Shown: positions 1 to 6,354 of the stretch, in pieces
Numbering within the stretch: the stretch's first letter is position 1
Layout: each line of letters starts with the position of its first letter
DNA from: an uncultured Blautia sp.
GTDB lineage: Bacteria; Bacillota; Clostridia; Lachnospirales; Lachnospiraceae
Reading direction: 5' to 3'
DNA: 9,214 bases
NCBI GenBank assembly: GCA_934402155.1
Contig: CAKRTP010000069.1
Span: forward strand, 1 to 9,214
Made by a program: the position numbers and the translations under genes
Notes under the pieces: model-generated
Database searches by the model: none
What the model was told of the DNA's origin: nothing
Seen by the model: the letters and a program-made list of their open reading frames with translations, nothing else

Positions 1-1
1 A

Positions 2-532
2 AATTCTTATAAGGGTTGGATATCCGAAGATGCGGGTTCCTGGAGTATGAATCTTGGAACTGAGAGTGAGCCGATTTCGCTGCAGGAAGACGGAAATGGA
101 GAACTTACCTGGAAGACAGAAAATGCGAAGAAAGATACCGCCTATCCTGTTACCGTCTACTGGATCTGGCCAGAGAGGCTGGAATCTTATCTGATGAAGG
201 CAGGTAGTACCCATACCGGAAAGTATCCCCTGTTATTTCCTGATGATGCGAAAGAGAATGATACCGGGAATCCGTCAGCACTTCCAGCGAACCTGTTCAC
301 AAAAATGTGTGAAACAGGCACTGCAACAGGTACGAATGCGGGATCAAACAGGTACTTCCGATGGGAGAATCAGGAAACTTTCGGGAAAACAGTGAATGCT
401 GGCACGCTTTTGGGACTTAGAAATGAGTTTCATTCGTTTGTCTACAGGGAGGCTGCCGCTTATTATGATTCGGCAGACCAGTATCTGGGAAAGAATGTTC
501 AGTATGTAAAACTGAAACTGACAGCAGAGTAA
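2..532 (+). CDS. Partial secreted/surface protein, SipW/TasA-locus-like, function unknown
   Basis: The reading frame is open from the first bases of the window and ends with TAA at 530-532, so this is the C-terminal 176 residues of a longer protein. The first in-frame ATG, at 47, has no Shine-Dalgarno sequence before it and lies inside the continuous frame, so it is probably not the start. The visible part is polar, with no membrane segment or anchor motif. It contains a strand 'PVTVYWIWPERL' and a C-terminal 'YYDSADQYLGKNVQYVKLKL' pattern. From memory, such patterns occur in exported proteins encoded beside SipW-type signal peptidases in Lachnospiraceae; this is recognition, not a database result. 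The next gene starts 25 nt downstream and the two probably form one transcript. Confidence is high that it is coding and low on role. Confidence 0.75.
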   Translation, partial: NSYKGWISEDAGSWSMNLGTESEPISLQEDGNGELTWKTENAKKDTAYPVTVYWIWPERLESYLMKAGSTHTGKYPLLFPDDAKENDTGNPSALPANLFTKMCETGTATGTNAGSNRYFRWENQETFGKTVNAGTLLGLRNEFHSFVYREAAAYYDSADQYLGKNVQYVKLKLTAE

Positions 533-557
533 AAATGATGGACAGGGTGGTGATAAC

Positions 558-1244
558 ATGGAGCAGCAGACAGAGGAGAAGCAGAAAGAGAGAAAGCAGG
601 ACAGAAGGAAACTGTCCAGGCGAAAAAAGAAGGCTGTTCTGGCTGTGATCGCTGCGGCACTTGCTCTTCTGGTCCTGCCGGTTATGGCATGGTTGTATAT
701 GCAGAGAAGTATGGAAACGATCACAAAGATAAATATGCCGGCGCTGTTTATCGGAGCAGGAGATACGAAGCCGATCCAGGAGCTGGAACTCAGCAACATT
801 GATGTCTCGGCAGAACAGAAGTACAAGGATATCGTTTTTTGCGTGTACAGTACCAAGCCTGGTCTGGATTATGATATTCAGCTGGCACATACTACAAACA
901 TCGGATTTACCTATACGATCTATAAAGCTTCACTGGCACCTTCGAATGGTGAGGTGAGTTATCTGAATGAGCGGTACACAAAAGAGAATGAGCTGGCTGG
1001 CAGATACTTAAATAAAGGTGATAATGGTCATGCCAACAGTACTTATCACGAAACAACATATGACCAATATAATAGTGTTCAGGCAGCAGCAGAGCCTCTC
1101 TACTGGAGGACAACGAATAAGGAAACGCTTCCTGGTTCAGCACACAATGGAAATTATATAAATTATTATATTTTACGTATCTCATGGGATGAAACGGTTC
1201 AGGATAACAAGGAGACGGACATGGTATATCTTATGGCCGGATAA
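558..1244 (+). CDS. Membrane-anchored exported protein, SipW/TasA-locus-like, unknown function
   Basis: This 228-residue protein has a highly charged N-terminus (residues 1-25, rich in Lys, Arg, Glu and Gln), then one hydrophobic segment (about 26-45) ending in 'MAWLYMQRS', then an extracellular domain. That arrangement fits a type II anchor or a signal peptide. The 'AWLY' boundary is reminiscent of SipW-type signal peptides, but there is no clean AXA site. The ectodomain opens with 'INMPALFIGAGD' and contains 'VFCVYSTKPGLDYDIQLAHTTN', apparently beta-rich. I associate this pattern with uncharacterised Lachnospiraceae proteins in SipW loci. The ATG at 558 follows a weak GGTGGTGA Shine-Dalgarno, 25 nt after the upstream stop. 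No catalytic motif is visible. It may be a structural or fibre-type surface component, which is inference. Confidence 0.8.
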   Translation: MEQQTEEKQKERKQDRRKLSRRKKKAVLAVIAAALALLVLPVMAWLYMQRSMETITKINMPALFIGAGDTKPIQELELSNIDVSAEQKYKDIVFCVYSTKPGLDYDIQLAHTTNIGFTYTIYKASLAPSNGEVSYLNERYTKENELAGRYLNKGDNGHANSTYHETTYDQYNSVQAAAEPLYWRTTNKETLPGSAHNGNYINYYILRISWDETVQDNKETDMVYLMAG

Positions 1245-1279
1245 AAAGAAAGATCTTATTTTCGGGAGGTAATCAGCAG

Positions 1280-1966
1280 ATGAAGAGAAATTTCATTCTT
1301 CGAGTGGGGGCAGTCTTGCTGTCAGTCGGCTGCGCAGCAGTCGGAATGGGAACAAATACAGAAACGGTGCTGGCGGAGGAGACAGCTGATTCATTTACTC
1401 TGGAATCACAGGACTCTCAAAATATGACAGAAATCGAGGCAGATGAGCTGACACTCAGCTCAGTGGAACTGAAACTGGATCAGGATCTGGAGAAAGTTCC
1501 GGCTGTGTTTTCAGATTATGTAGATGATCTTTCGGCTTATTCCGTGACTCTGGTGTATTCTGACGGCTCAGAAAAGCTTCTGGATGGAGAAGATTCGAAT
1601 TACAGTCTGACGGTTACCTATGAAGATTCGAAGGATGAGGAGCAAAACACACACAAAATCTGTCATGCTGTTGTGAAAGAAGCCTCAACAGGAAAAGAAT
1701 TTGAAGATACGCAGGAGATCATTCTGGGCAGGACGGCACCAGATGAGATCAGTACAGAAGAGATGACAACCCTGATGCTGCAGGCAGAAAAGAAATGGCT
1801 GATTGTTCAGTCTGCTCCGGATATCAGCGGCACCTATGCGCTGAACAGTGACAAAACGATAAAAAATATCTGTTATGCCGCAACAGATGGAGAGGTTATC
1901 TGCACAGAAGATATTCTGAAACTTCAGAAGGGCAGGACATATCAGTTCCTGATCACACTGCAGTAG
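1280..1966 (+). CDS. Secreted acidic protein of unknown function
   Basis: This is a 228-residue protein with a clear Sec signal peptide: a basic start (MKRNFILR), a hydrophobic core (about 9-24) and a likely signal peptidase I site after Ala32 in 'ETVLA|EE'. A Cys at 18 sits in 'SVGCA', but the residues before it do not make a good lipobox, so lipoprotein processing is unlikely. The mature part is acidic and polar. It includes a segment at about 55-150 with alternating hydrophobic residues ('YSVTLVYSDGS', 'YSLTVTYEDS') suggestive of an immunoglobulin-like beta domain. A short beta-type C-terminus ends in 'TYQFLITLQ', with no LPXTG sorting signal or transmembrane anchor. The start is supported by GGGAGGT at 1264-1270, 9 nt before ATG. 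It lies 35 nt after the previous gene and is the last gene before the terminator at 2030-2076. No known family is recognised. Confidence 0.82.
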   Translation: MKRNFILRVGAVLLSVGCAAVGMGTNTETVLAEETADSFTLESQDSQNMTEIEADELTLSSVELKLDQDLEKVPAVFSDYVDDLSAYSVTLVYSDGSEKLLDGEDSNYSLTVTYEDSKDEEQNTHKICHAVVKEASTGKEFEDTQEIILGRTAPDEISTEEMTTLMLQAEKKWLIVQSAPDISGTYALNSDKTIKNICYAATDGEVICTEDILKLQKGRTYQFLITLQ

Positions 1967-2029
1967 GGAATCTTCTATCTGTCTGAGATAGCTTCGGATA
2001 CTTTGGCAATTCCTCCTTAAATCCGAGAA

Positions 2030-2076
2030 AAAACACCCCCGACAGAGCGGTTTGGCTGCTCTGTCAGGGGTGTTTT
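2030..2076. terminator. Bidirectional rho-independent terminator between convergent genes
   Basis: The arms AAAACACCCC (2030-2039) and GGGGTGTTTT (2067-2076) pair perfectly. After one C/A mismatch, GACAGAGC (2041-2048) pairs with GCTCTGTC (2058-2065) around a 9-nt loop. The hairpin lies between the stop of the secreted-protein gene at 1966 and the stop of the protease gene at 2095. Read on the minus strand it is followed by a run of six T, the better terminator direction. On the plus strand four T close the stem and are followed by GAGTTAAGTT. It can serve both converging transcripts. Confidence 0.85.
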
Positions 2077-2094
2077 GAGTTAAGTTAATAAAAA

Positions 2095-4584
2095 TCAGAA
2101 TCGTTTTATAATGACAGTCTTTGATTTTTTGCGGAACAGTTTATTGTATGCAGAATATTTTGATTTCGGAACGCGGACGGTCATCTGTTTTACACCCTGA
2201 TCGATCTGAGAGGTGACAACAGTGAGTTTGGTACTCTTGATCGTGATGATGCATTTGGCTTTTACATTCCGGAATGCCTGAGAATTGATACGTGTCAATC
2301 CGGTACCGATCGTGACGGATTTAAGATTTCGGCAGTTATAAAATGCCTGGCTTCCGATAGCAGAAACATTATTTCCGATCACAACGCTGGAAAGCTTTTT
2401 CTTATTGGCAAAGGATTTCGTCCATACGGAAGTTACTTTGTAGGTGACTCCGGCGTATTTGATCGTGTGAGGAATCACTGCTCTGGTGATATTGTTATCG
2501 GAAGTTCCGTAACAGGTTACGGCGTTCTTGTCTTTTACACGGTAGGTCAGAGAGGAACTGGTGTAATTAAGCCTCCACTGAGCGTACAGCATGATATTTT
2601 CGCTGATCTCAATCTCCTGTCCCGGTAAGTAGCGTGTACCGCTTCCGTCAGCTTTTGTATTCCATCCGGCAAAGAAACGGGAAGTACAGTAAGGTGCTCC
2701 TTTGATCTTTACGGTTTCGCCGCGGCTGTAGAGCTTTTCGTCGGAAGGAATGTTTCCTGTCTCCAGATCGGTGTTTTCGTCATAGATGATCTGATATTTA
2801 TCCGGTACAGGAGTCGGTGCTGTATTTAATGTCTTTGTATGTGCCTTGATGGAGAAGCAGTATGGATTGGATGTTGTTGCGACATCCTTCCAGTTTTTGG
2901 AGTTTTTGGTATAAAAACTCTGACCGGTATTAATTCCGGAAACAGATTCGATCCAGCCGAAATCTACAGATCTTTCGATATAGTAGTCAATCGGTGAACC
3001 CACCAGAGTCAATACAACTGAAAACTTCGAACGAGGATTCAGCTGAACCGGGGTTGGAAGTGTAATGGTATCAATACCGGCAAGCTCCTGTGTGTATTTA
3101 AATGGTTTCGCGTAGGCAGGTGTTCCGCTTGTAGGATCTTTTGGATTACGTAAATCAGTATAAATCTGAATCTGGTATGTGGCATTATCTGAACTGGAAG
3201 CGGCTACAATTTCTCCGAGCTGTTCATAGTTTCCGTTGCCTGCTTTTGCAGTAAAAACATTGGCGATTGAGTAGCCAGGTGAACATGAGAAAGTATAATA
3301 ACAGGGATTTGCACCGTCATAAAAATAATTATTCGGATATGCCTGCTGGGTGGTGGCTGTGTGGCATACGAGATTGCATAATGACTGATCTTCATAGGAA
3401 ATATAAAAATATCCATTATCGCCCCAGTCAGTATCATAGCTGTTTTTTACGATCCAGGCACCGTTATTACGGACACCGGAGTAAGGACCGAAATTCTTTT
3501 TGGAATAATTATCATTCCATCCGACAAGAGTAACTGCATGATTTACATAGTCAGAGTACGGAAAACAGGATGCAGCAGTATCCGGGTTGTAATACATGCC
3601 GGAGTCATCCATGTACATCATGACTGCTACAGATCCATACTCGGAGAGAAGTGCTTTGGTTCTTGTCTTGTCATATTGAGAAAAAATCGCGTCTTTCATG
3701 TAGACAGAAGTGTCATAAGCGAGATTTTTGTTTGGAACCATATAAGCTGAATAGTCCATTATATGATATTCGTCAGTAGGAAGCGGCACTTTGTCTTCAG
3801 TGGTCATACCGGACCAGGTGCTGAGGAAAAAGGAAGCGATCATACTGTTGCCGCCGTCGTGATAATCCATTCCCTTGTGGATAAATCTGTCATTTGGTGT
3901 ATTTCTGAGCGGATCATTCGTGCGGTGAGCAAGGAAATAAGCAAGATGCTCTTCGGAAAGATCCCAGCATCCAAGATTCTGAGCCAGAAGACTGGTCTCC
4001 ATATTGGAAGCCATACTGAATGCCCAGCAGATACCAAAAGGATTCTGATATTTGACAGGGCTTACAAGACCTTTTTTTCGGGAATCATATACCTTGGGGA
4101 AGGAAGCATATGTCGCAGCGGTATGCGGCATAGTGGAAAAATCACTGTCAGCCTCGGCCATAGGTGTGAGTTGTTTGAGGCCGGTCATCATTGCCAGCTG
4201 TTCCTGACGTTCCTCTTCGGTCATAGGGCGGCCGAGGATATAGTCTGGTTCGTCATCATCTGTGCCGGAACTGAAAAGGTCATCTGCATCAGAAGAAAAA
4301 AGCTCATCTGCAGTGTTCTGAGAGAAATCTGAAGAAGTATCTGAAGGAGCATCCGTATCTTCAGCAGTGTCTGTATCAGGAGTTGCTTCCTGCGGATCAT
4401 CAAGATCTTCTTCAATGAGATCCACATCATCCAAAGAAGGTTCTTCCTCGGCAGATGAGATAAAATCAATGTCAGCAGATTCAGCCCAAACTGTCTGCAC
4501 TCCGGAAGAGAGACTTCCTGTCAGGACAGCAGCGGAAAGAATAACTGACAGACTGCGTAGTAATCTGGGTGTTTTCTTATTCAT
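2095..4584 (-). CDS. Secreted papain-family (C1A) cysteine protease with lectin-like, Flg_new and LRR repeats
   Basis: An 829-residue exported peptidase. A signal peptide ends near Ala34 ('TVWA|ES'). An Asp/Glu/Ser-rich low-complexity stretch (about 38-113) and a probable pro-region follow. The papain-fold domain spans about 160-410: oxyanion Gln180 and nucleophile Cys186 in 'YQNPFGICWAFS', His349 in 'YVNHAVTLVGW', and Asn381 in 'WIVKNSYDTDWGDNGYF'. All four expected catalytic-site residues are present, so it should be active. Residues about 415-580 look like the lectin-like domain often found after such bacterial C1A domains. Residues 596-670 form one Listeria-Bacteroides (Flg_new/InlB-B) repeat ending 'LYAQW'. 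Residues about 675-829 carry BspA-like leucine-rich repeats ('SFANKKKLSSVVIG', 'AFYNCRNLKSVTIG') and a basic C-terminus. There is no LPXTG motif or membrane anchor. The start has GGAGGA at 4591-4596. The substrate is unknown; the repeats suggest binding to host or cell-surface material. Confidence 0.93.
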   Translation of the reverse strand: MNKKTPRLLRSLSVILSAAVLTGSLSSGVQTVWAESADIDFISSAEEEPSLDDVDLIEEDLDDPQEATPDTDTAEDTDAPSDTSSDFSQNTADELFSSDADDLFSSGTDDDEPDYILGRPMTEEERQEQLAMMTGLKQLTPMAEADSDFSTMPHTAATYASFPKVYDSRKKGLVSPVKYQNPFGICWAFSMASNMETSLLAQNLGCWDLSEEHLAYFLAHRTNDPLRNTPNDRFIHKGMDYHDGGNSMIASFFLSTWSGMTTEDKVPLPTDEYHIMDYSAYMVPNKNLAYDTSVYMKDAIFSQYDKTRTKALLSEYGSVAVMMYMDDSGMYYNPDTAASCFPYSDYVNHAVTLVGWNDNYSKKNFGPYSGVRNNGAWIVKNSYDTDWGDNGYFYISYEDQSLCNLVCHTATTQQAYPNNYFYDGANPCYYTFSCSPGYSIANVFTAKAGNGNYEQLGEIVAASSSDNATYQIQIYTDLRNPKDPTSGTPAYAKPFKYTQELAGIDTITLPTPVQLNPRSKFSVVLTLVGSPIDYYIERSVDFGWIESVSGINTGQSFYTKNSKNWKDVATTSNPYCFSIKAHTKTLNTAPTPVPDKYQIIYDENTDLETGNIPSDEKLYSRGETVKIKGAPYCTSRFFAGWNTKADGSGTRYLPGQEIEISENIMLYAQWRLNYTSSSLTYRVKDKNAVTCYGTSDNNITRAVIPHTIKYAGVTYKVTSVWTKSFANKKKLSSVVIGNNVSAIGSQAFYNCRNLKSVTIGTGLTRINSQAFRNVKAKCIITIKSTKLTVVTSQIDQGVKQMTVRVPKSKYSAYNKLFRKKSKTVIIKRF

Positions 4585-4671
4585 ATCAGATCCTCCATAA
4601 AATTATTAGACTGCTATGATATCTATGATCCTCCGCAGATACCATATCAGGGGATGAGTATCCCTACTATT

Positions 4672-4700
4672 ATAATAACATGAAAAAATGCTCCGGACAA
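4672..4700 (-). promoter_or_regulatory. Candidate sigma-A promoter of the protease gene
   Basis: On the minus strand TTGTCC (4700-4695) is followed after 17 nt by TATTAT (4677-4672), about 88 nt upstream of the protease start. The overlapping TATAAT (4674-4669) is an alternative -10 but would give a 20-nt spacer. The -35 lies inside the stem of the mutarotase terminator. The -10 is good and the -35 moderate. Confidence 0.4.
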
Positions 4701-4719
4701 CAAAGTTCGGAGCATTTTG
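4684..4719 (-). terminator. Rho-independent terminator of the fucU-like gene
   Basis: AAAATGCTCCG (4685-4695) pairs perfectly with CGGAGCATTTT (4708-4718). The stem extends inward by a G-T wobble and two Watson-Crick pairs to a 6-nt loop (4699-4704). Read on the minus strand, the hairpin ends in a run of six T. It begins 27 nt after the stop codon of the mutarotase gene (4746), as expected for its terminator. Confidence 0.85.
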
Positions 4720-4745
4720 TAATAATAATAAAAGGTCTAAATCAA

Positions 4746-5189
4746 TCAGTTGTTGATGACAACACCTTTCTGCAGCATAACATTTGCATACAGTGCCTTC
4801 TCACTTGTGGAGATGATGCAGTAAGCTGTTTTGGCTTCATCGTAGAATGCAAAACGCTCGATATTTCCAACAACTGCGTCTCCTCTGTCGTCATATTTGC
4901 GGATGATTTCTTTGTATGTATCCCAGATTGGTGTCTCTACGGTATCACCAGGCATTACTTCCATCAGGTTTACCGGATGTTCTACATAAGTATCCAGTGG
5001 GAAAACCTTGAGGATAGCTTCAAGGATCTCCGGTACACCGTGTCCGTCACAGCGGATGGTGATCGCATTCTTGCCCATGGATTCTACCGGGAAGTTGCCG
5101 TCTGCGATAACAAGACGGTCACTGTGACCCATTTCGCATAATACCTTTAATAATTCTGGTGATAAGATTTCAGGAATTCCTTTTAACAT
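4746..5189 (-). CDS. fucU: FucU/RbsD-family sugar mutarotase (L-fucose mutarotase-like)
   Basis: A cytoplasmic protein of 147 residues, matching the usual 140-150 of FucU. Enzymes of this family interconvert the alpha and beta anomers (or pyranose forms) of a free sugar such as fucose or ribose, supplying the anomer used by the downstream isomerase or kinase. The start at 5189 gives '[24 protein letters not shown]', which aligns with E. coli FucU from memory ('[24 protein letters not shown]'). The frame is open further upstream, to an ATG at 5231, but GGAGG at 5199-5203 lies 9 nt before the ATG at 5189 and fixes the start. His22 in 'EMGHSD', Asp30 in 'IADGNFP' and the C-terminal '[16 protein letters not shown]...LQKGVV' are family landmarks. 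It is divergent from the aldolase operon with a 296-nt intergenic region. Family is certain, fucose specificity is not. Confidence 0.9.
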   Translation of the reverse strand: [147 protein letters not shown]

Positions 5190-5260
5190 ATCTTTATGCC
5201 TCCGTTTATTAAATTTTGTAAATTGTGTCAATCTTTCTCAGAGATTGCTCGGATATAATT

Positions 5261-5289
5261 ACTGTACCTGTATTCAATCTATTTTTCAA
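5261..5289 (-). promoter_or_regulatory. Candidate promoter of the fucU-like gene
   Basis: On the minus strand TTGAAA (5289-5284) is separated by 17 nt from TACAGT (5266-5261), about 70 nt upstream of the start at 5189. The -35 is good (5/6) and the -10 moderate (4/6). A small hairpin (CAATCT/AGATTG, 5229-5247) lies in the resulting leader. Alternative -35-like TTGACA (5230-5225) sits too close to the Shine-Dalgarno and lacks a matching -10. Confidence 0.35.
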
Positions 5290-5359
5290 GAGAATATTTT
5301 CCGATAAAAGATGAAATTTTTACACTATTGTGAATGATTGCAAAAAGCACTTTTTTTGA

Positions 5360-5388
5360 TTGACAAAAAGGGATGTCAGATGTATGAT
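5360..5388 (+). promoter_or_regulatory. Sigma-A promoter of the aldolase-regulator-kinase operon
   Basis: Consensus TTGACA (5360-5365) is followed by a 17-nt spacer and TATGAT (5383-5388, 5/6). Transcription should start at about 5395, giving a leader of about 90 nt before the aldolase ATG at 5486. The two LacI-type operators begin exactly at the predicted start point. A poly-T run and an AAAAAG/CTTTTT palindrome (5342-5355) lie just upstream of the -35. Confidence 0.75.
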
Positions 5389-5394
5389 TAACTC

Positions 5395-5414
5395 AAACGG
5401 AAACGTTTCGGTTT
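5395..5414. promoter_or_regulatory. LacI-type operator O1 at the transcription start
   Basis: A perfect 10-bp palindrome GAAACGTTTC with a central CpG (5400-5409) extends, past one mismatched pair, to AAAC/GTTT on the outside. This gives 20 bp with 9 of 10 symmetric pairs. A CG-centred palindrome is typical of LacI/GalR-family operators, and the operon encodes such a regulator. It begins about 7 bp after the -10, so binding would block initiation. A CcpA cre-like role is the main alternative. Confidence 0.7.
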
Positions 5415-5415
5415 T

Positions 5416-5427
5416 GGAAATGTTTCC
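5416..5427. promoter_or_regulatory. LacI-type operator O2, near copy of O1
   Basis: GGAAATGTTTCC is an inverted repeat whose core GAAATGTTTC differs from the O1 core by one central base. Its centre is 17 bp from the O1 centre, and the 12-mers start exactly 17 bp apart (5399 and 5416). It probably binds the same regulator at lower affinity or cooperatively. Confidence 0.6.
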
Positions 5428-5485
5428 TGTCACTGAGATATTTATAACAGGAAAACATACACACATTATGAGGAGGAAAATCACT

Positions 5486-6337
5486 ATGCCACTTGTTACA
5501 TCAGAAGAAATGCTGTCCAAAGCTCAGGAAGGCGGTTACGCAGTAGGTGCATTTAATGCAGAGAATATGGAGATGGTGAAGGCAATCATCCAGGCAGCAG
5601 AGGAGCTCAAAGCACCGGTTATGATCCAGACAACACCATCCACGATCAAATATGGAACAGTAGAAACTTATGCAGCGATCGTTGCAGCAGAGGCAGCAAA
5701 AGCAACTGTTCCGGTATGCCTTCATCTGGACCACGGCAGCAGCTTTGAACTTGCCATGCAGGCGATGCATGCAGGGTACACTTCCGTTATGATCGATGGA
5801 TCAAAACTGGATTTCGAGGGGAATATTGCAGAGACAAAGCGTGTGGCAGATGTTGCACGGGCCCTGGGTATCCCATGTGAAGCTGAACTCGGAAAGGTTG
5901 GCGGCAAAGAGGATGACCTGGAAGCAGAAGCAGATACCAATACAGATCCGCAGGAAGCAAAAGAATTTGTTGAGCGTACAGGAGTTACTTCTCTGGCTGT
6001 TGCCATCGGAACTGCACATGGCTTTTATGTAGGAACACCGGTCCTCGATAAAGAACGTCTCAGCGAGATCCGTGAAGTTGTAGATATTCCGCTTGTACTT
6101 CACGGCGCATCCGGCTTAAGTGACGAGGACGTTATGGACTGCGTAAAACGTGGTATCTGCAAAGTGAATTTTGCTACCGAACTTCGTGCAGCATATTCCA
6201 GGGCAGTCAGAGAACTTCTCACAGAAAAACCGGACACGATCGATCCGAAGGCATATGGAAAGACAGCAATTGCAGCAGTCAAAGAACTTGTGATGGCAAG
6301 AATGAAAGTCTGCGGCTGTGACGGCAAAGCAGAATAA
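5486..6337 (+). CDS. Class II (zinc) ketose-phosphate aldolase, GatY/KbaY/FbaA family
   Basis: A cytoplasmic aldolase of 283 residues that should cleave a ketose 1-phosphate or 1,6-bisphosphate to dihydroxyacetone phosphate plus an aldehyde. Asp82-His83 in 'LHLDHGSS' are the expected proton-transfer acid and first zinc ligand. His178 in 'IGTAHGFY' and His206 in 'VLHGASG' complete the zinc site. 'GASGLSDEDV' (207-216) and 'KVNFATELR' (226-234) form the phosphate-binding loops, and the 'NxATEL' form is more like GatY/KbaY than the 'NIDTD' of FBA. The frame is open further upstream, but AGGAGG at 5471-5476 lies 9 nt before ATG 5486 and fixes the start. An in-frame ATG at 5468 overlaps that site and has none of its own. 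It is first in the operon, with the LacI gene 17 nt downstream. Whether the substrate is fructose, tagatose or another ketose phosphate cannot be read; context suggests a dedicated sugar. Confidence 0.9.
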   Translation: MPLVTSEEMLSKAQEGGYAVGAFNAENMEMVKAIIQAAEELKAPVMIQTTPSTIKYGTVETYAAIVAAEAAKATVPVCLHLDHGSSFELAMQAMHAGYTSVMIDGSKLDFEGNIAETKRVADVARALGIPCEAELGKVGGKEDDLEAEADTNTDPQEAKEFVERTGVTSLAVAIGTAHGFYVGTPVLDKERLSEIREVVDIPLVLHGASGLSDEDVMDCVKRGICKVNFATELRAAYSRAVRELLTEKPDTIDPKAYGKTAIAAVKELVMARMKVCGCDGKAE

Positions 6338-6354
6338 GAAAGCAGAGAAACAAG

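Noticed and set aside
1327..1336. Lipobox in the signal peptide of the third secreted protein
   Set aside because: The residues before Cys18 (Leu-Ser-Val-Gly) do not fit a lipobox well, while a good VLA|EE signal peptidase I site follows.
3763..4332. 189-codon + strand open frame opposite the protease gene
   Set aside because: It is antisense to the N-terminal half of a clearly coding protease, lacks a ribosome binding site and reads as composition shadow.
5190..5231. N-terminal extension of the mutarotase from ATG 5231
   Set aside because: The extra residues (MTQFTKFNKRRHKD) are not family-like, and GGAGG is placed for the ATG at 5189.
5251..5260. TATAAT on the + strand upstream of the aldolase operon
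   Set aside because: No -35 element at suitable spacing, whereas TTGACA-17-TATGAT downstream is complete.
5360..5485. N-terminal extension of the aldolase from an upstream TTG
   Set aside because: The extension would cover the promoter and operators. The family start MPLVTSEEML at 5486 has a strong AGGAGG.
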